DNA of 64,000 nucleotides, taken from contig DATGMP010000160.1 of assembly GCA_035293565.1 (NCBI GenBank), forward strand, positions 71,612 through 135,611, in the 5' to 3' direction. This DNA comes from DATGMP01 sp035293565. Lineage in GTDB: Bacteria; Pseudomonadota; Alphaproteobacteria; BOG-932; Roseiterribacteraceae. The position numbers and the translations under genes are program-made. Positions 52,249-61,071 of this stretch are shown piece by piece. Every line of letters starts with the position of its first letter. Position 1 is the first letter of the stretch. The notes below the pieces were generated by a model, which saw only the letters and a program-made list of their open reading frames with translations, had not been told where the DNA came from and searched no databases.

Positions 52249-55045
52249 TCCGTCGGGGCCCGAACGCGACCAGGCTGGCGCGGCAGTGCCGCGCGGGCTC
52301 CGGGTCGCGGTCGCCCTTTTGGCGGCCGTTTTTGTAACATCGGCCGCCGGATGGACGGTGCTGGCGACGCGCGGCGGCCTGGCGGCGGCGCACCCGGTTG
52401 TCGCCGCGGTGGCCGGCGGATTTCTGATCCTCACGCCGATCGCGGCGCTGCTCTCCTTTATCTTCGGTCGGCCCGCCGAGGCGGCGCGGCTTGCGGCGCA
52501 GCGCGGTGACGGCGAGCTGCAGCAGACCGTCATGCGAGCCGCGATCGCGGCGGGATTGCTGACGATGGCCGTCGTCTGGCGGATCCTGCGGCCTGAAAGC
52601 GGCGAGGCGCTGTTCGCCGCGACAATGGCCGGCATCGGAACCGGGGCGGTGTGGCTCTCGGTCATTCATTTCATTTTGCGTCCGACCCGCGCGGATGCGC
52701 GAAGACTGTTCGCGCTGCTGCTCGACGTGGCGCTCCTCTCGGCCTTTCTCATCGTCGGCAATCAGGCGACCGCGCCCTGGTTTCTTCTCTATCTGTGGCT
52801 GATCTTCAGCCACGGCCATCGCAACGGGACGCGTTGGCTGCAGGCAGCCTCGGGCGCGAGCTTCATCGGATTCGCCGTCGTCGTCGCGACCACGCCGGTC
52901 TGGCGCAACAACTGGTCGATCTCGGTCGGCCTTCTTCTGGCGCTTGCACTCCTGCCGGCTTACCTCGCGACGATCATCCGCCGGCTGGCGAGGGCGCGCA
53001 GCGAGGTCCAGACCGTGGCCGACGCAAGAAGCCGCCTCTTCGCGCTGACCGGAGAGGAGCTTCGCACGCCGCTGGGCGCGATCGTCGGACTCGCGCATCT
53101 CATGAAGGGGCCAGAGCTCAACCCCGACCAGACGACGATGCTCGACACGATCCGCTCGTCGGCCGGCGCGATGCTCGGCATGATCGACGATCTGCTCGAT
53201 TTCTCGATGCTGGAATCGGGCTCGGCGGTCTCGCGGCCCTCGGCTTTCGATCTGCCCAAGCTTCTGGACGAGGTGGTCGCGCTCGCCGCACCCGAGGCGA
53301 CGCGCAAAGGTCTGCTGCTCGGATGCCGAATCGATCCGCTGCTGCCCGATCATCTGGTCGGGCATCCGATCGAGCTCCGGCGCATGCTGATCAGCCTGGT
53401 CTCCAATGCCGTTCGCCGCACGGACCGCGGCGAGGTTTGTCTGACCGTCATGGTGGGCGGCGTCCGCGGCGCGGCGGCCGAATCTTTCATCGCTGCACGG
53501 TTCGAGATCCGCGACACGGGTCCCGAACTCGACGCGGCGGCGCTCGGCCACGCCTTTGCGCCGGCGCGACAGGATGGGGACGCCACGGCATCGGGCAGCC
53601 CCTTGCTGTCGCTCGCGATGGTGCGCGAGCTCGCCAAACTCATGGGCGGCACAGTGGCCGCCACGGCCGAGCCCGGGGCCGGCAGCCGCTTCATAGCCGA
53701 GATCCCGATGGTGCCGACCGCGCACGGCCTGCCGCGACGGCTGGAGAGCGCGGCGGTCGGACTCTTCGGTTCGGACCCGGGCCTTGCCCGGATTCTGGCC
53801 AACCTTCCCGTGCTCGACGCCATGGGGATCAGCTTCACCACGCTGGGTCCGCGCGCCGAGGCCGGCATGGAAATACCTTCCGGCTATCATCTGCTCATCT
53901 TCGACGGCCGCACCGAGCCGGTGGAGGCGCTCGCGGCCGCATCGCGCCTTGGCGGCCGGATCACGCGCACCGCGCCCGCCACGCTGGTCATAGCCAATGC
54001 CGGCTTGGTGCCGCATCTCGCCGAGATGGCGCCCGCGACGGTGGACACCATCCTGTCCTGGCCGTCGGAGGATGAGATCCTCGTTCGCACGATCGGTCGA
54101 CTGCTTGGCCGCGCCGAGAAGGTGTCCCAGCCGCAGGCCCCGCCTCAGCCGGCGCCGATACCTGCGCCGCCCGCGCCCTACACGGACGTGGTGCCGATGG
54201 ACGAGCCTCCGGGGCCGATCCTCGGGCCGGAGCCGACGCGGCGTTTCCGGGTGCTGGTGGCGGAGGATAATCAGACCAATCGGATCGTGCTGGAGCGCAT
54301 ACTGGCGCGCGGCGGCCATCACGTGTTGCACGCCCATGACGGTTCCGAGGCGCTGTCGGCGCTAGAGGCCGGGGGAATCGACGCCGCAATCCTCGATCTG
54401 AACATGCCGGAGCTGTCAGGCTACCACGTGGCCAAACTTTACCGGCAGATGGAGCCGTTCGGCGAGCGCCTTCCACTAATCGGCCTCACCGCCGAGGCGA
54501 CCAGCGAGACCGAGCGGCTTTGTCGCGAGGCCGGCATGGATGCCGCGATCGTGAAGCCGGTGCCCGCCGAGGAGCTGCTGACCCTGCTTGCGCGCCTGGT
54601 GGGCACGGCGCCGCAGCAGCGGCGCCAGCCGATCTCGAACATGGTCGTCACGCCGATCACCGCGCATCCGAAATTCGCGCGCGAGGCGACGATCATCGAT
54701 TCGGCCGCGCTCGAGGCGCTGGCGGGCTTAGGCGACGACGCCTTTTTCCGCGACGTGATCGAGGCCTTTTTCGCCGATGTCGAGCAAAGCCTCGGCGCCA
54801 TGGCGGCCGCCCGCGCGGGCCATGATTTCAAGGAATTCAAGGATCAGCTCCACGCCATGCGGTCGAGCGCTGTCAATATCGGCGCGATGCGCCTTTGTCA
54901 GCTGATCCAGGATGCCAACGACATTTCCGCCGAGGAGACCATGGGTCCGGCAGGTGCCGGCATCCTCGCCAAGCTCCGCGGCGAAGTCGGCGCGCTCCGC
55001 TCGGAGCTCACCAAATACACGTCGCAGAAGCGGCCGGCGGAGTAA
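52235..55045 (+). CDS. RpfC-like hybrid pseudokinase: membrane sensor, degenerate kinase, receiver, Hpt
   Basis: A 936-aa protein starting at GTG 52235. Residues 20-255 hold about six or seven membrane helices; 260-500 a histidine kinase-like region; about 550-660 a receiver-like fold without a clear acidic pocket; 672-790 a complete receiver (VLVAEDNQTN, D721 in AAILDLNMPELSG, K774 in IVKPV); 830-930 an Hpt domain (H873 in QLHAMRSSAVNIGAM). The kinase looks dead: the H-box reads ALTGEELRTPLGAI with Glu (E274) for His, G1 reads IRDTGPELD and G2 ATASGSPLLSLAM. The architecture matches RpfC-type sensors. The phosphoryl donor is probably the neighbouring intact kinase; this is an inference. Confidence 0.88.
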   Translation: MARTDPSGPERDQAGAAVPRGLRVAVALLAAVFVTSAAGWTVLATRGGLAAAHPVVAAVAGGFLILTPIAALLSFIFGRPAEAARLAAQRGDGELQQTVMRAAIAAGLLTMAVVWRILRPESGEALFAATMAGIGTGAVWLSVIHFILRPTRADARRLFALLLDVALLSAFLIVGNQATAPWFLLYLWLIFSHGHRNGTRWLQAASGASFIGFAVVVATTPVWRNNWSISVGLLLALALLPAYLATIIRRLARARSEVQTVADARSRLFALTGEELRTPLGAIVGLAHLMKGPELNPDQTTMLDTIRSSAGAMLGMIDDLLDFSMLESGSAVSRPSAFDLPKLLDEVVALAAPEATRKGLLLGCRIDPLLPDHLVGHPIELRRMLISLVSNAVRRTDRGEVCLTVMVGGVRGAAAESFIAARFEIRDTGPELDAAALGHAFAPARQDGDATASGSPLLSLAMVRELAKLMGGTVAATAEPGAGSRFIAEIPMVPTAHGLPRRLESAAVGLFGSDPGLARILANLPVLDAMGISFTTLGPRAEAGMEIPSGYHLLIFDGRTEPVEALAAASRLGGRITRTAPATLVIANAGLVPHLAEMAPATVDTILSWPSEDEILVRTIGRLLGRAEKVSQPQAPPQPAPIPAPPAPYTDVVPMDEPPGPILGPEPTRRFRVLVAEDNQTNRIVLERILARGGHHVLHAHDGSEALSALEAGGIDAAILDLNMPELSGYHVAKLYRQMEPFGERLPLIGLTAEATSETERLCREAGMDAAIVKPVPAEELLTLLARLVGTAPQQRRQPISNMVVTPITAHPKFAREATIIDSAALEALAGLGDDAFFRDVIEAFFADVEQSLGAMAAARAGHDFKEFKDQLHAMRSSAVNIGAMRLCQLIQDANDISAEETMGPAGAGILAKLRGEVGALRSELTKYTSQKRPAE

Positions 55046-55095
55046 CCTTGCACACTTTCTGAGCGTCATTCCCGCTGGAATGATGATGCAAGGTT
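55044..55095. terminator. Nested inverted repeat between convergent genes, REP-like
   Basis: An outer repeat AACCTTGCA/TGCAAGGTT (55044-55052/55087-55095) encloses an inner hairpin TCATTCC/GGAATGA with loop CGCT (55066-55083). It fills the gap between the convergent hybrid-kinase and pyrE genes and probably acts as a two-way transcription end. The inner GCGTCATTCCCGC word is similar to repetitive extragenic palindromes common in alphaproteobacteria. Confidence 0.55.
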
Positions 55096-55109
55096 CGAAG
55101 GGGCCAGCG

Positions 55110-55673
55110 CTAAAGTCCGAAATCCTGTTTCGTGAACACCGCCAGCAGGTCGATGCCTTCGGCCGCGAGCCGCTCGCGAGCGCCCTCAAGTCGGTCGAGA
55201 ATGGTGACGACGGCGGCGATCTCGCAACCCCGCCCCTTGGCTTCGGCGACCGCTTTCAACACCGACTCGCCGGTGGTCGTCACATCCTCGACGACGATGA
55301 CGCGGGCGCCACTTTCGATATAGCCGTCGGCGCTGGCCTTGGTGCCGTGATCCTTCTGCTCCTTGCGGACCCAGAAGCCCTTGAGCGGTCGCCGCGTGTC
55401 CTGGCTTTTAAGGATCGTGGCGATCACGATCGGGACCGCGCCCATCGCCAGCCCGCCGATGGCGCTCGCGTCGATCCCGGCGGTCTTCTCCAGGATCGCG
55501 TCGGCGAGCAGGTTGATGCCCTTCGGGTCGAGCATCGTTTTCTTCATATCGAAGAGGAAGTTGCTCGGCCGTCCCGAGGCGAGCGTGAAATTGCCCCGCA
55601 TCAAGGATTTCTCCTCGATGATCGCGCGCAGGCGGGCGCGGCCTGAATCCGAAGCTGCGGGGGCGCTCGACAT
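55110..55673 (-). CDS. pyrE: Orotate phosphoribosyltransferase
   Basis: A 187-aa PyrE making OMP from orotate and PRPP. The PRPP-binding motif is VIVVEDVTTTGESVLKAV; the N-terminal MRGNFTLASGRPSNFLFDMKKTMLDPKG and the flexible-loop FWVRKEQKDHGTK are of the long alphaproteobacterial type. ATG 55673 is used; the frame is open to 55742 without support. It is divergent from uppP across 221 nt. Confidence 0.94.
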   Translation of the reverse strand: MSSAPAASDSGRARLRAIIEEKSLMRGNFTLASGRPSNFLFDMKKTMLDPKGINLLADAILEKTAGIDASAIGGLAMGAVPIVIATILKSQDTRRPLKGFWVRKEQKDHGTKASADGYIESGARVIVVEDVTTTGESVLKAVAEAKGRGCEIAAVVTILDRLEGARERLAAEGIDLLAVFTKQDFGL

Positions 55674-55894
55674 GATGCTCGTATCCTGTTCGTGCAGTCG
55701 GGACGATAGGTGCAGGTCGCGCAAGGAGTCAACGCGCCCCAATAGATATTGTGGGCAATCGACGAGGGCGCGGCTATTAGGGGTAGTTACCGTGCGGCGA
55801 ACGCGCTGGCTCTAGAGTCCACGAACGATTAGACTCGCCCGAAAAACGAGTCACCCAGAGCCCCTCCCCCCGACCTGACAATTCGCGAGGCCGC

Positions 55895-56776
55895 ATGTCG
55901 TACCTTCAAGCCATCCTCATGGCCGTGCTGCAGGGCGTTACCGAGCTCTTCCCCGTGTCGAGCCTCGGCCATGCAGTGATCGTTCCGGCAGCGCTGACCT
56001 GGCCGATCGATCCGCGCGGGCCGGGGTTCCTGCCCTTTCTGGTGATCCTGCATCTCGGGACGGCAACCGCGTTGCTGATCTATTTCTGGCAGGACTGGAT
56101 CCATCTCCTCCTCGCGCTCGTCGGGGCCGGCGACCGGGCGGCGCGACCGGCTTATCTCAAGCTTCTGAAGCTCCTTGTAATCGGCACGATCCCGGCAGCG
56201 CTGGCCGGCTATTTCTTCAATCACGCGCTGCGCGAGAATTTCGGGGCGCCCGGGCTGGCGGCCATGTTCCTGATCGTGAACGGGGCGATGCTGTTCATCG
56301 GCGACCGACGCCACCGCTTGCGCGCGCAGCGCGACGGGGGCGAGCGGGGCAAGCCGATCGCCGACCTCACCGTTACCGATGCCGCCATCATCGGGGTTGT
56401 CCAATGCGCCGCTCTCCTCCCCGGCATTTCGCGCTCGGGCGCCACAATCGTCGCCGGTTTGGCGCGGCGGCTATCGTCGGACGCCGCCGCCCATTTCTCG
56501 TTCCTGCTCGCCGCGCCGATCATCGGAGGCGCCGGCCTGCTCGAAGTGCCGAAGCTTGTGCACGCGGTCCATGACGGGCGGCTGAAGCCGGAGTTTCTCA
56601 CCATGTCGATCGTGTCGGGCGTGGTCGCCGGCGTCGCCGCTTATCTCAGCGTCGCCTTCCTTACCCGCTACTTCCGGGCGACGGAGATCAAGATGATGCG
56701 GCCCTTTGCGATCTATTGCGCCCTGGCCGGCGCGGCCGCGCTCGCCTGGTTCATCCTTCGGCCGAACGGGGCCTAA
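55895..56776 (+). CDS. uppP: Undecaprenyl-diphosphatase UppP (BacA family)
   Basis: A 293-aa integral membrane phosphatase recycling undecaprenyl diphosphate for peptidoglycan and LPS synthesis. LQGVTELFPVSSLGHAVI is the first conserved motif (Glu of the (E/Q)GxxE region and PVSSxGH) and LLPGISRSGATIVAGLARRL the second (PGxSRSG). About eight membrane helices are evident. Its convergent neighbour, an OmpA-like lipoprotein, overlaps by 4 nt. In the upstream gap GACTCG/CGAGTC (55832-55837/55847-55852) forms a small hairpin. Confidence 0.94.
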   Translation: MSYLQAILMAVLQGVTELFPVSSLGHAVIVPAALTWPIDPRGPGFLPFLVILHLGTATALLIYFWQDWIHLLLALVGAGDRAARPAYLKLLKLLVIGTIPAALAGYFFNHALRENFGAPGLAAMFLIVNGAMLFIGDRRHRLRAQRDGGERGKPIADLTVTDAAIIGVVQCAALLPGISRSGATIVAGLARRLSSDAAAHFSFLLAAPIIGGAGLLEVPKLVHAVHDGRLKPEFLTMSIVSGVVAGVAAYLSVAFLTRYFRATEIKMMRPFAIYCALAGAAALAWFILRPNGA

Positions 56777-57183
56777 GAGCTCGGCGGCGCCGCGAGGCGG
56801 ATTTCCACGCGGCGATCACCCGTCCCGCCGACGACGGGTTCGGAATCGCCAAGGGGAATGGTCAGGAAGAGCTTCGGGTCGATACCGTCGGCGGTCAGCG
56901 CCGCTTCAACCGCCGCGATCCGCCGTTCGGCGAGGTGCTGGTTGTAGCCCGGCGTGCCGACCTTGTCGGTAAAGCCCGCTATTCCGACCGTGGAGGGCTT
57001 CAAAACTTTGATTCCGGCTGCGGCTTGATCGACGATCCGGCGCGCGTCGGGGCTGAGATCGGCGCTATCGAAGCGGAAAAACAAGAGATAATTCCGCGGC
57101 ACTTCGGCCGTCCGAGGGGCGGTCTTGCAGCCTGCCAAGGCAAGGCCGGCCAGGAGAATGGCGGCGACGTTTCGCATGATCAT
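56773..57183 (-). CDS. OmpA-domain lipoprotein
   Basis: A 136-aa predicted lipoprotein: signal peptide RNVAAILLAGLALAGC with lipobox LAGC, then a peptidoglycan-binding OmpA-like domain (YLLFFRFDSADLSPDARRIVDQAA, VGIAGFTDKVGTPGYNQHLAERRIAAVEAAL, VGGTGDRRVEIRL). It resembles a minimal Pal-like anchor. The ATG overlaps the stop of the upstream SDR gene by 4 nt (ATGA), so the two form one unit; ATG 57177 is an alternative start. Confidence 0.88.
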   Translation of the reverse strand: MIMRNVAAILLAGLALAGCKTAPRTAEVPRNYLLFFRFDSADLSPDARRIVDQAAAGIKVLKPSTVGIAGFTDKVGTPGYNQHLAERRIAAVEAALTADGIDPKLFLTIPLGDSEPVVGGTGDRRVEIRLAAPPSS

Positions 57184-58052
57184 GCCGCCAACCCGGCCGC
57201 CGCGGGCGCGATCATCTCCTCCGTGATGCGCCATAGCCGTTCGACCGCCGCATCGTCATAAGAAATCGGATTCGACGGCGCCGGCTTCATCTCGATGAGA
57301 TATTTGCCGGTGACGCCCTCCATCTCGGGCGCGGTGGCCGCATAAAGCGAGTTCCGCGCCCCCTCCTCGGCCGAGAGCATGAAGGGCCGCATCGCCTTCC
57401 AGACGGCATTGCTGATCGGGCCTTTGTTGCCGAAATTGCTGGCGACAAGGCCCGGATGCACCGCGTTGGCGGTCACTCCGGTCCCTTTCAGCCGCTTCGC
57501 GAGCCCATAAGTCATCATGATGTTGGCGAGCTTCGACTGACCATAGGCGTTCCAGAAGCTGAGTCCTTTGGACAGGTTAAGGTCGTCGAAGGCCATTCGG
57601 GCATAGCTCGAGGCGCGAGAGGCGACCGTCACGATCCGGGACGGGGCGGCGGCCTCGAGCGCCGGAAGCAGTATCCGGGTCAAGAGGAAGGGCGCAAGAT
57701 GATTGATCTGGAATGTCGCTTCGTACCCATCCTGGGTCGTGACGCGCTTCAGCGTCATGAGGCCGGCATTGTTGACCAGGACCGCGATCTTCGGATGCTT
57801 GGCGAGGATCCGCTCGCCCATGGCGCGCACTTCCGCAAGCGATGCGAAATCGGCTCGCTCTGTCTCGATGTCGGCGGCCGGCGCGCGGGCCTTAAGCCAG
57901 GAAACGGCATCCGCCAACCTCGTCTCGCTGCGGCCGGTGATCACGACAGTGGCGCCTTTTTCGGCCAGGCCGAGCGCGGTCCAAAGGCCGATGCCGCCCG
58001 TGGCTCCGGTGACTATGGCGACCTTGCCTTTGAGATCGACATTCTCCGCCAT
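57180..58052 (-). CDS. Retinol dehydrogenase-like SDR oxidoreductase
   Basis: A 290-aa short-chain dehydrogenase of the retinol dehydrogenase/WWOX-like group. TGATGGIG is the cofactor loop with VITGRSETRL (Arg suggests NADP), NNAGLM the structural motif, and the active site Ser in TVASRASSYA and Tyr in YGQSKLANIMMTYGLAKRL (Y-x3-K). The substrate is unknown. It is transcribed towards the OmpA lipoprotein and divergent from kdsD across 92 nt. Confidence 0.88.
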   Translation of the reverse strand: MAENVDLKGKVAIVTGATGGIGLWTALGLAEKGATVVITGRSETRLADAVSWLKARAPAADIETERADFASLAEVRAMGERILAKHPKIAVLVNNAGLMTLKRVTTQDGYEATFQINHLAPFLLTRILLPALEAAAPSRIVTVASRASSYARMAFDDLNLSKGLSFWNAYGQSKLANIMMTYGLAKRLKGTGVTANAVHPGLVASNFGNKGPISNAVWKAMRPFMLSAEEGARNSLYAATAPEMEGVTGKYLIEMKPAPSNPISYDDAAVERLWRITEEMIAPAAAGLAA

Positions 58053-58144
58053 GAACAGCGTTCGCTCCCGTCTTCAAAGGCGCCGAGGTTGTCGCGGCCG
58101 GGCGCGACCGGTATCGTTCGCGCTCGATCGACACTGAAGATGCG

Positions 58145-59176
58145 ATGATTCGCGTGAACCCGCGCAGCCCGCAAGCCAAAAAACCCCAGCTCGTCCAAAA
58201 GCCTGGGTCCGAGCCCGAGAATACGGCGGTCGGGATCGGGCGCCGCGTGCTGACCCAGGAGTCGCGCGCCCTTGCCGCCGTGGCGGCTCAGCTCGACGGA
58301 CGCTTCGCGCGGGCGGTCGAGCTCCTGCTCGCCCTCGATGGCCGGGCGGTGGTCACGGGCATGGGCAAGAGCGGACATGTCGCGCGCAAGATCGCGGCGA
58401 CCCTCTCGTCGACCGGCACGCCGGCGCTGTTCGTCCATCCGGGCGAAGCCAGCCACGGCGATCTCGGCATGATCACCAAGGCCGACGCGGTGCTGGCGCT
58501 CTCCAATTCCGGCGAGGCCGCCGAGCTCAACGATATCGTCGCCTATACGCGCCGCTTCGCGATCCCGCTCGTCAGCATCACGGGGACGGAGGAGAACAGC
58601 CTCGCGCGAGCCGCCGACTTGGCGCTCGTCCTGCCGCCGGAACCCGAAGCTTGCCCGATGGGGCTCGCTCCGACGACCTCGACCACCATGATGATCGCGC
58701 TCGGCGACGCGTTGGCGGTGGCGCTGATGGAACGGCGCGGCTTCGGTCGCGACGATTATCGAGTCTTCCATCCAGGCGGACGGCTCGGCCGCGTGCTGAT
58801 CAAGGTCTCAGCCGTGATGCATGGTCCTGACAGGCTCCCGCTGGTGACCCCGGATCGGCCCATGTCCGAGGCAATCATCGTGATGAGCGAGAAGCAGTTC
58901 GGCTGCGTCGCGGTGGTGGACGGGAGCGGCGATCTGGTCGGTATCATCACGGACGGCGACCTGCGGCGACATATGGGACCGGACCTCGTATCGGCGCGGG
59001 TCGAGACCGTCATGACCCGCAATCCCAAGACGATCGGCCCCGATGCGCTGGCCGCCGAGGCGCTCGCCGCCATGAATCTCAGCGACCACCCCTTCACCGC
59101 GATTCTGGTAACCGAGGCAGGAAGGCCGATCGGAATCGTCAGCGTCCACGACCTGCTGCGCGCCGGAGTAATGTAG
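58145..59176 (+). CDS. kdsD: D-arabinose 5-phosphate isomerase (KdsD/KpsF type)
   Basis: A 343-aa protein with an N-terminal SIS domain (VVTGMGKSGHVARKIAATLSSTGTPALFVHPGEASHGDLGMI; LALSNSGEAAELNDIVAY) and two CBS domains (VMHGPDRLPLVTPD..., VMTRNPKTIGPDALAAEALAAM). It isomerises ribulose 5-phosphate to arabinose 5-phosphate, the first step to Kdo. kdsA, the next step, lies 3 kb downstream on the opposite strand. In many alphaproteobacteria kdsD sits beside rnd and lptC; here those are at the other end of the window. Confidence 0.93.
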   Translation: MIRVNPRSPQAKKPQLVQKPGSEPENTAVGIGRRVLTQESRALAAVAAQLDGRFARAVELLLALDGRAVVTGMGKSGHVARKIAATLSSTGTPALFVHPGEASHGDLGMITKADAVLALSNSGEAAELNDIVAYTRRFAIPLVSITGTEENSLARAADLALVLPPEPEACPMGLAPTTSTTMMIALGDALAVALMERRGFGRDDYRVFHPGGRLGRVLIKVSAVMHGPDRLPLVTPDRPMSEAIIVMSEKQFGCVAVVDGSGDLVGIITDGDLRRHMGPDLVSARVETVMTRNPKTIGPDALAAEALAAMNLSDHPFTAILVTEAGRPIGIVSVHDLLRAGVM

Positions 59177-59178
59177 CC

Positions 59179-60060
59179 ATGGATATCGGCATGACCCTTC
59201 CGGTCATGGAGCCCGGGCTCGACCGCGCGTTGATCCGACGCTGGGCGACAGAGATCGATCAGGGCCCATATTCCACGCTCGCCGCCGGCGAGCGGATTGC
59301 CTTTCCCAACCCCGAGCTGCTGTCGCTGATGTCGGCCTGTGCGGCCTGGACCGAGCGGGTGAAGCTCGCGACCACGATCATCGTGGCGCCGCTGCACGAT
59401 CCGGTGATGCTGGCCAAGCAGCTCGCGACGATCGATCTGCTGAGCAATGGCCGGCTGGTCGCGGGCTTCGGCCTCGGCGGCCGGACGGAAGACTACCATG
59501 CGGTCGGTGCCGACTGGGCGCGCCGCAACCAGCCGGAGCTCGCGCGTCTGGTCGACACCATGCGTCGCGTGTGGGCAGGCGAAAAGGTGCTGCCGGACCT
59601 CATCCGGCCGGTTGAGCCGAAGCCGGTACAGCGCGGCGGTCCCAAGCTGATGACCGGCTCGCTCGGACCCAAGGCGATCCGCGCGGCGGCACGGTGGGCC
59701 GACGGGCTCTACGGTTTCAGCTTCGGACCCGATCCGCGCGATATAGAGCAGGCGTTTCAGGCGGCGCGCGAAGCCTGGAAGGAAGCTGGGCGGCCGGCGC
59801 CGATCCTCGTCACCGGCTTCTGGTTCGCGCTCGGCGACAAGGCGCGGGATCAGGTCGCGACGCACCTGCGCCGCTATATGAATTGGCTGGACCCGCAAGC
59901 GGTCGAGGCGACCGCAGCCCAGGCCGGATTCGCCGGCACGCCCGCCGAGCTCAGGGACATGATTCGCCGGATCGCCGATCTCGGCGCCGACGAGGTGGTG
60001 CCGAGCCCGGTCACCACGGATCCCGAGATCCTGAAGCGTTTCGCCGACGCAGCTTTCTGA
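59179..60060 (+). CDS. LLM-class (luciferase-like) flavin-dependent oxidoreductase
   Basis: A 293-aa TIM-barrel flavoenzyme of the bacterial luciferase superfamily. It begins MDIGMTLPVMEPG with no signal peptide; TTIIVAPLHDPVMLAKQLATIDLLSNGRLVAGFGLGGRTEDYHAVG is the hallmark segment, and LMTGSLGPKAIRAAARWADGLYGF closes the barrel. FMN or F420 as cofactor cannot be decided. It follows kdsD after 2 nt and overlaps the dus gene by 1 nt (TGATG). Confidence 0.88.
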   Translation: MDIGMTLPVMEPGLDRALIRRWATEIDQGPYSTLAAGERIAFPNPELLSLMSACAAWTERVKLATTIIVAPLHDPVMLAKQLATIDLLSNGRLVAGFGLGGRTEDYHAVGADWARRNQPELARLVDTMRRVWAGEKVLPDLIRPVEPKPVQRGGPKLMTGSLGPKAIRAAARWADGLYGFSFGPDPRDIEQAFQAAREAWKEAGRPAPILVTGFWFALGDKARDQVATHLRRYMNWLDPQAVEATAAQAGFAGTPAELRDMIRRIADLGADEVVPSPVTTDPEILKRFADAAF

Positions 60061-61067
60061 TGGGCGCTCCTTTTAAGATCGGCGATGTCGAGATCGCCGG
60101 GCGCGTGCTGATCGCGCCCATGACCGGCGTCACCGACCTGCCCTTCCGCCGCGCGGCGTCACGCCTGGGCGCCGCCTATGTGGCGACCGAGATGGTCGCC
60201 TGCGCGGAATTCGCCAAGGGCAGGCCGGACGTGGTCCGACGCGCCGCTGTCGGCGACGGTCTGCCGCTCATGGTGGTGCAGCTCGTCGGACGCGAGGCGC
60301 GCTGGATTGCCGAAGGGGCACGCCTTGCGGAGACGGCCGGCGCCGATCTCATCGATCTCAATATGGGCTGCCCGGCCAAGGAGGTGACGGGCTGCCTCTC
60401 GGGCTCGGCGCTGATGCGCGATCTCGATCTGGCCGAAAGCCTGATCCAGGCGGCTGTCGGCGCCACCAGCCGCCCGGTCAGCGTCAAGATGCGGCTGGGC
60501 TGGGACGATGCCTCGCGTAATGCGGCCGCGCTGGCCGCCCGAGCCGAGCGCGTCGGCGCGCAAGCGATCACTGTCCATGGCCGGACGCGCCAGCAATTCT
60601 ATTCCGGATCCGCCGATTGGGCGGCGGTGGCGGCTGTCAAGCAAGCGACGAGCCTGCCGGTCATCGTCAACGGCGACATCGTGGACGCCGCTTCGGCCCG
60701 AGAGGCGCTCACCCAATCACATGCCGACGCGGTGATGATCGGCCGCGGCGCCCAAGGCCGGCCCTGGATCGCGGCGGCGATCGACCGGGCGCTGGCCGGC
60801 GGCGATGTCGTCGAGCCCGATCCCGATCTCCGCCTGGGCATTGCGCTCGATCATTTCCGCGAAAGCCTCGCCTTCTATGGCGATGCGCTTGGACTGAGGG
60901 TTTTCCGCAAACATCTCGGACGCTATGTCGAGGAGGCGCCCTGGCCCGCCGCACCCGACGCGCGGCGGCACGCGAAGGCGCGGCTCTGCCGTCTGGAACG
61001 GCCAGCCGAAGTGGAGGCCGCTCTCGCCCGACTCTGGCTCGACGAAGAGCTTTGCGAAGCGGCGTGA
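60060..61067 (+). CDS. tRNA-dihydrouridine synthase (Dus family)
   Basis: A 335-aa FMN enzyme reducing uridines in tRNA. VLIAPMTGVTDLPFRRAASRLGA, TEMVACAEF, DLNMGCPAKEVTGCLSGSALM (the catalytic Cys follows the N-x-G-C-P motif, here in the segment ending GC) and ITVHGRTRQQFYSGSADW are signatures; VIVNGDIVDAASAREAL and IGRGAQGRPW form the phosphate site. It looks closest to DusB. ATG 60060 overlaps the LLM stop by one base; the open frame upstream of it lies within the LLM gene in another frame. arfB starts 4 nt after its end. Confidence 0.93.
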   Translation: MGAPFKIGDVEIAGRVLIAPMTGVTDLPFRRAASRLGAAYVATEMVACAEFAKGRPDVVRRAAVGDGLPLMVVQLVGREARWIAEGARLAETAGADLIDLNMGCPAKEVTGCLSGSALMRDLDLAESLIQAAVGATSRPVSVKMRLGWDDASRNAAALAARAERVGAQAITVHGRTRQQFYSGSADWAAVAAVKQATSLPVIVNGDIVDAASAREALTQSHADAVMIGRGAQGRPWIAAAIDRALAGGDVVEPDPDLRLGIALDHFRESLAFYGDALGLRVFRKHLGRYVEEAPWPAAPDARRHAKARLCRLERPAEVEAALARLWLDEELCEAA

Positions 61068-61071
61068 GCCG

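Noticed and set aside
52058..54337. Long open frame (about 759 codons) on the minus strand
   Set aside because: It is antisense to two well-supported signalling genes; its product is Arg/Gly/His-rich low-complexity sequence without motifs, typical of a GC-rich shadow frame.
55737..55755. CCCCAATAGATATTGTGGG, similar to the palindrome at 28868
   Set aside because: The symmetry is imperfect (extra bases in the core and right arm); similarity to the other site may be chance.
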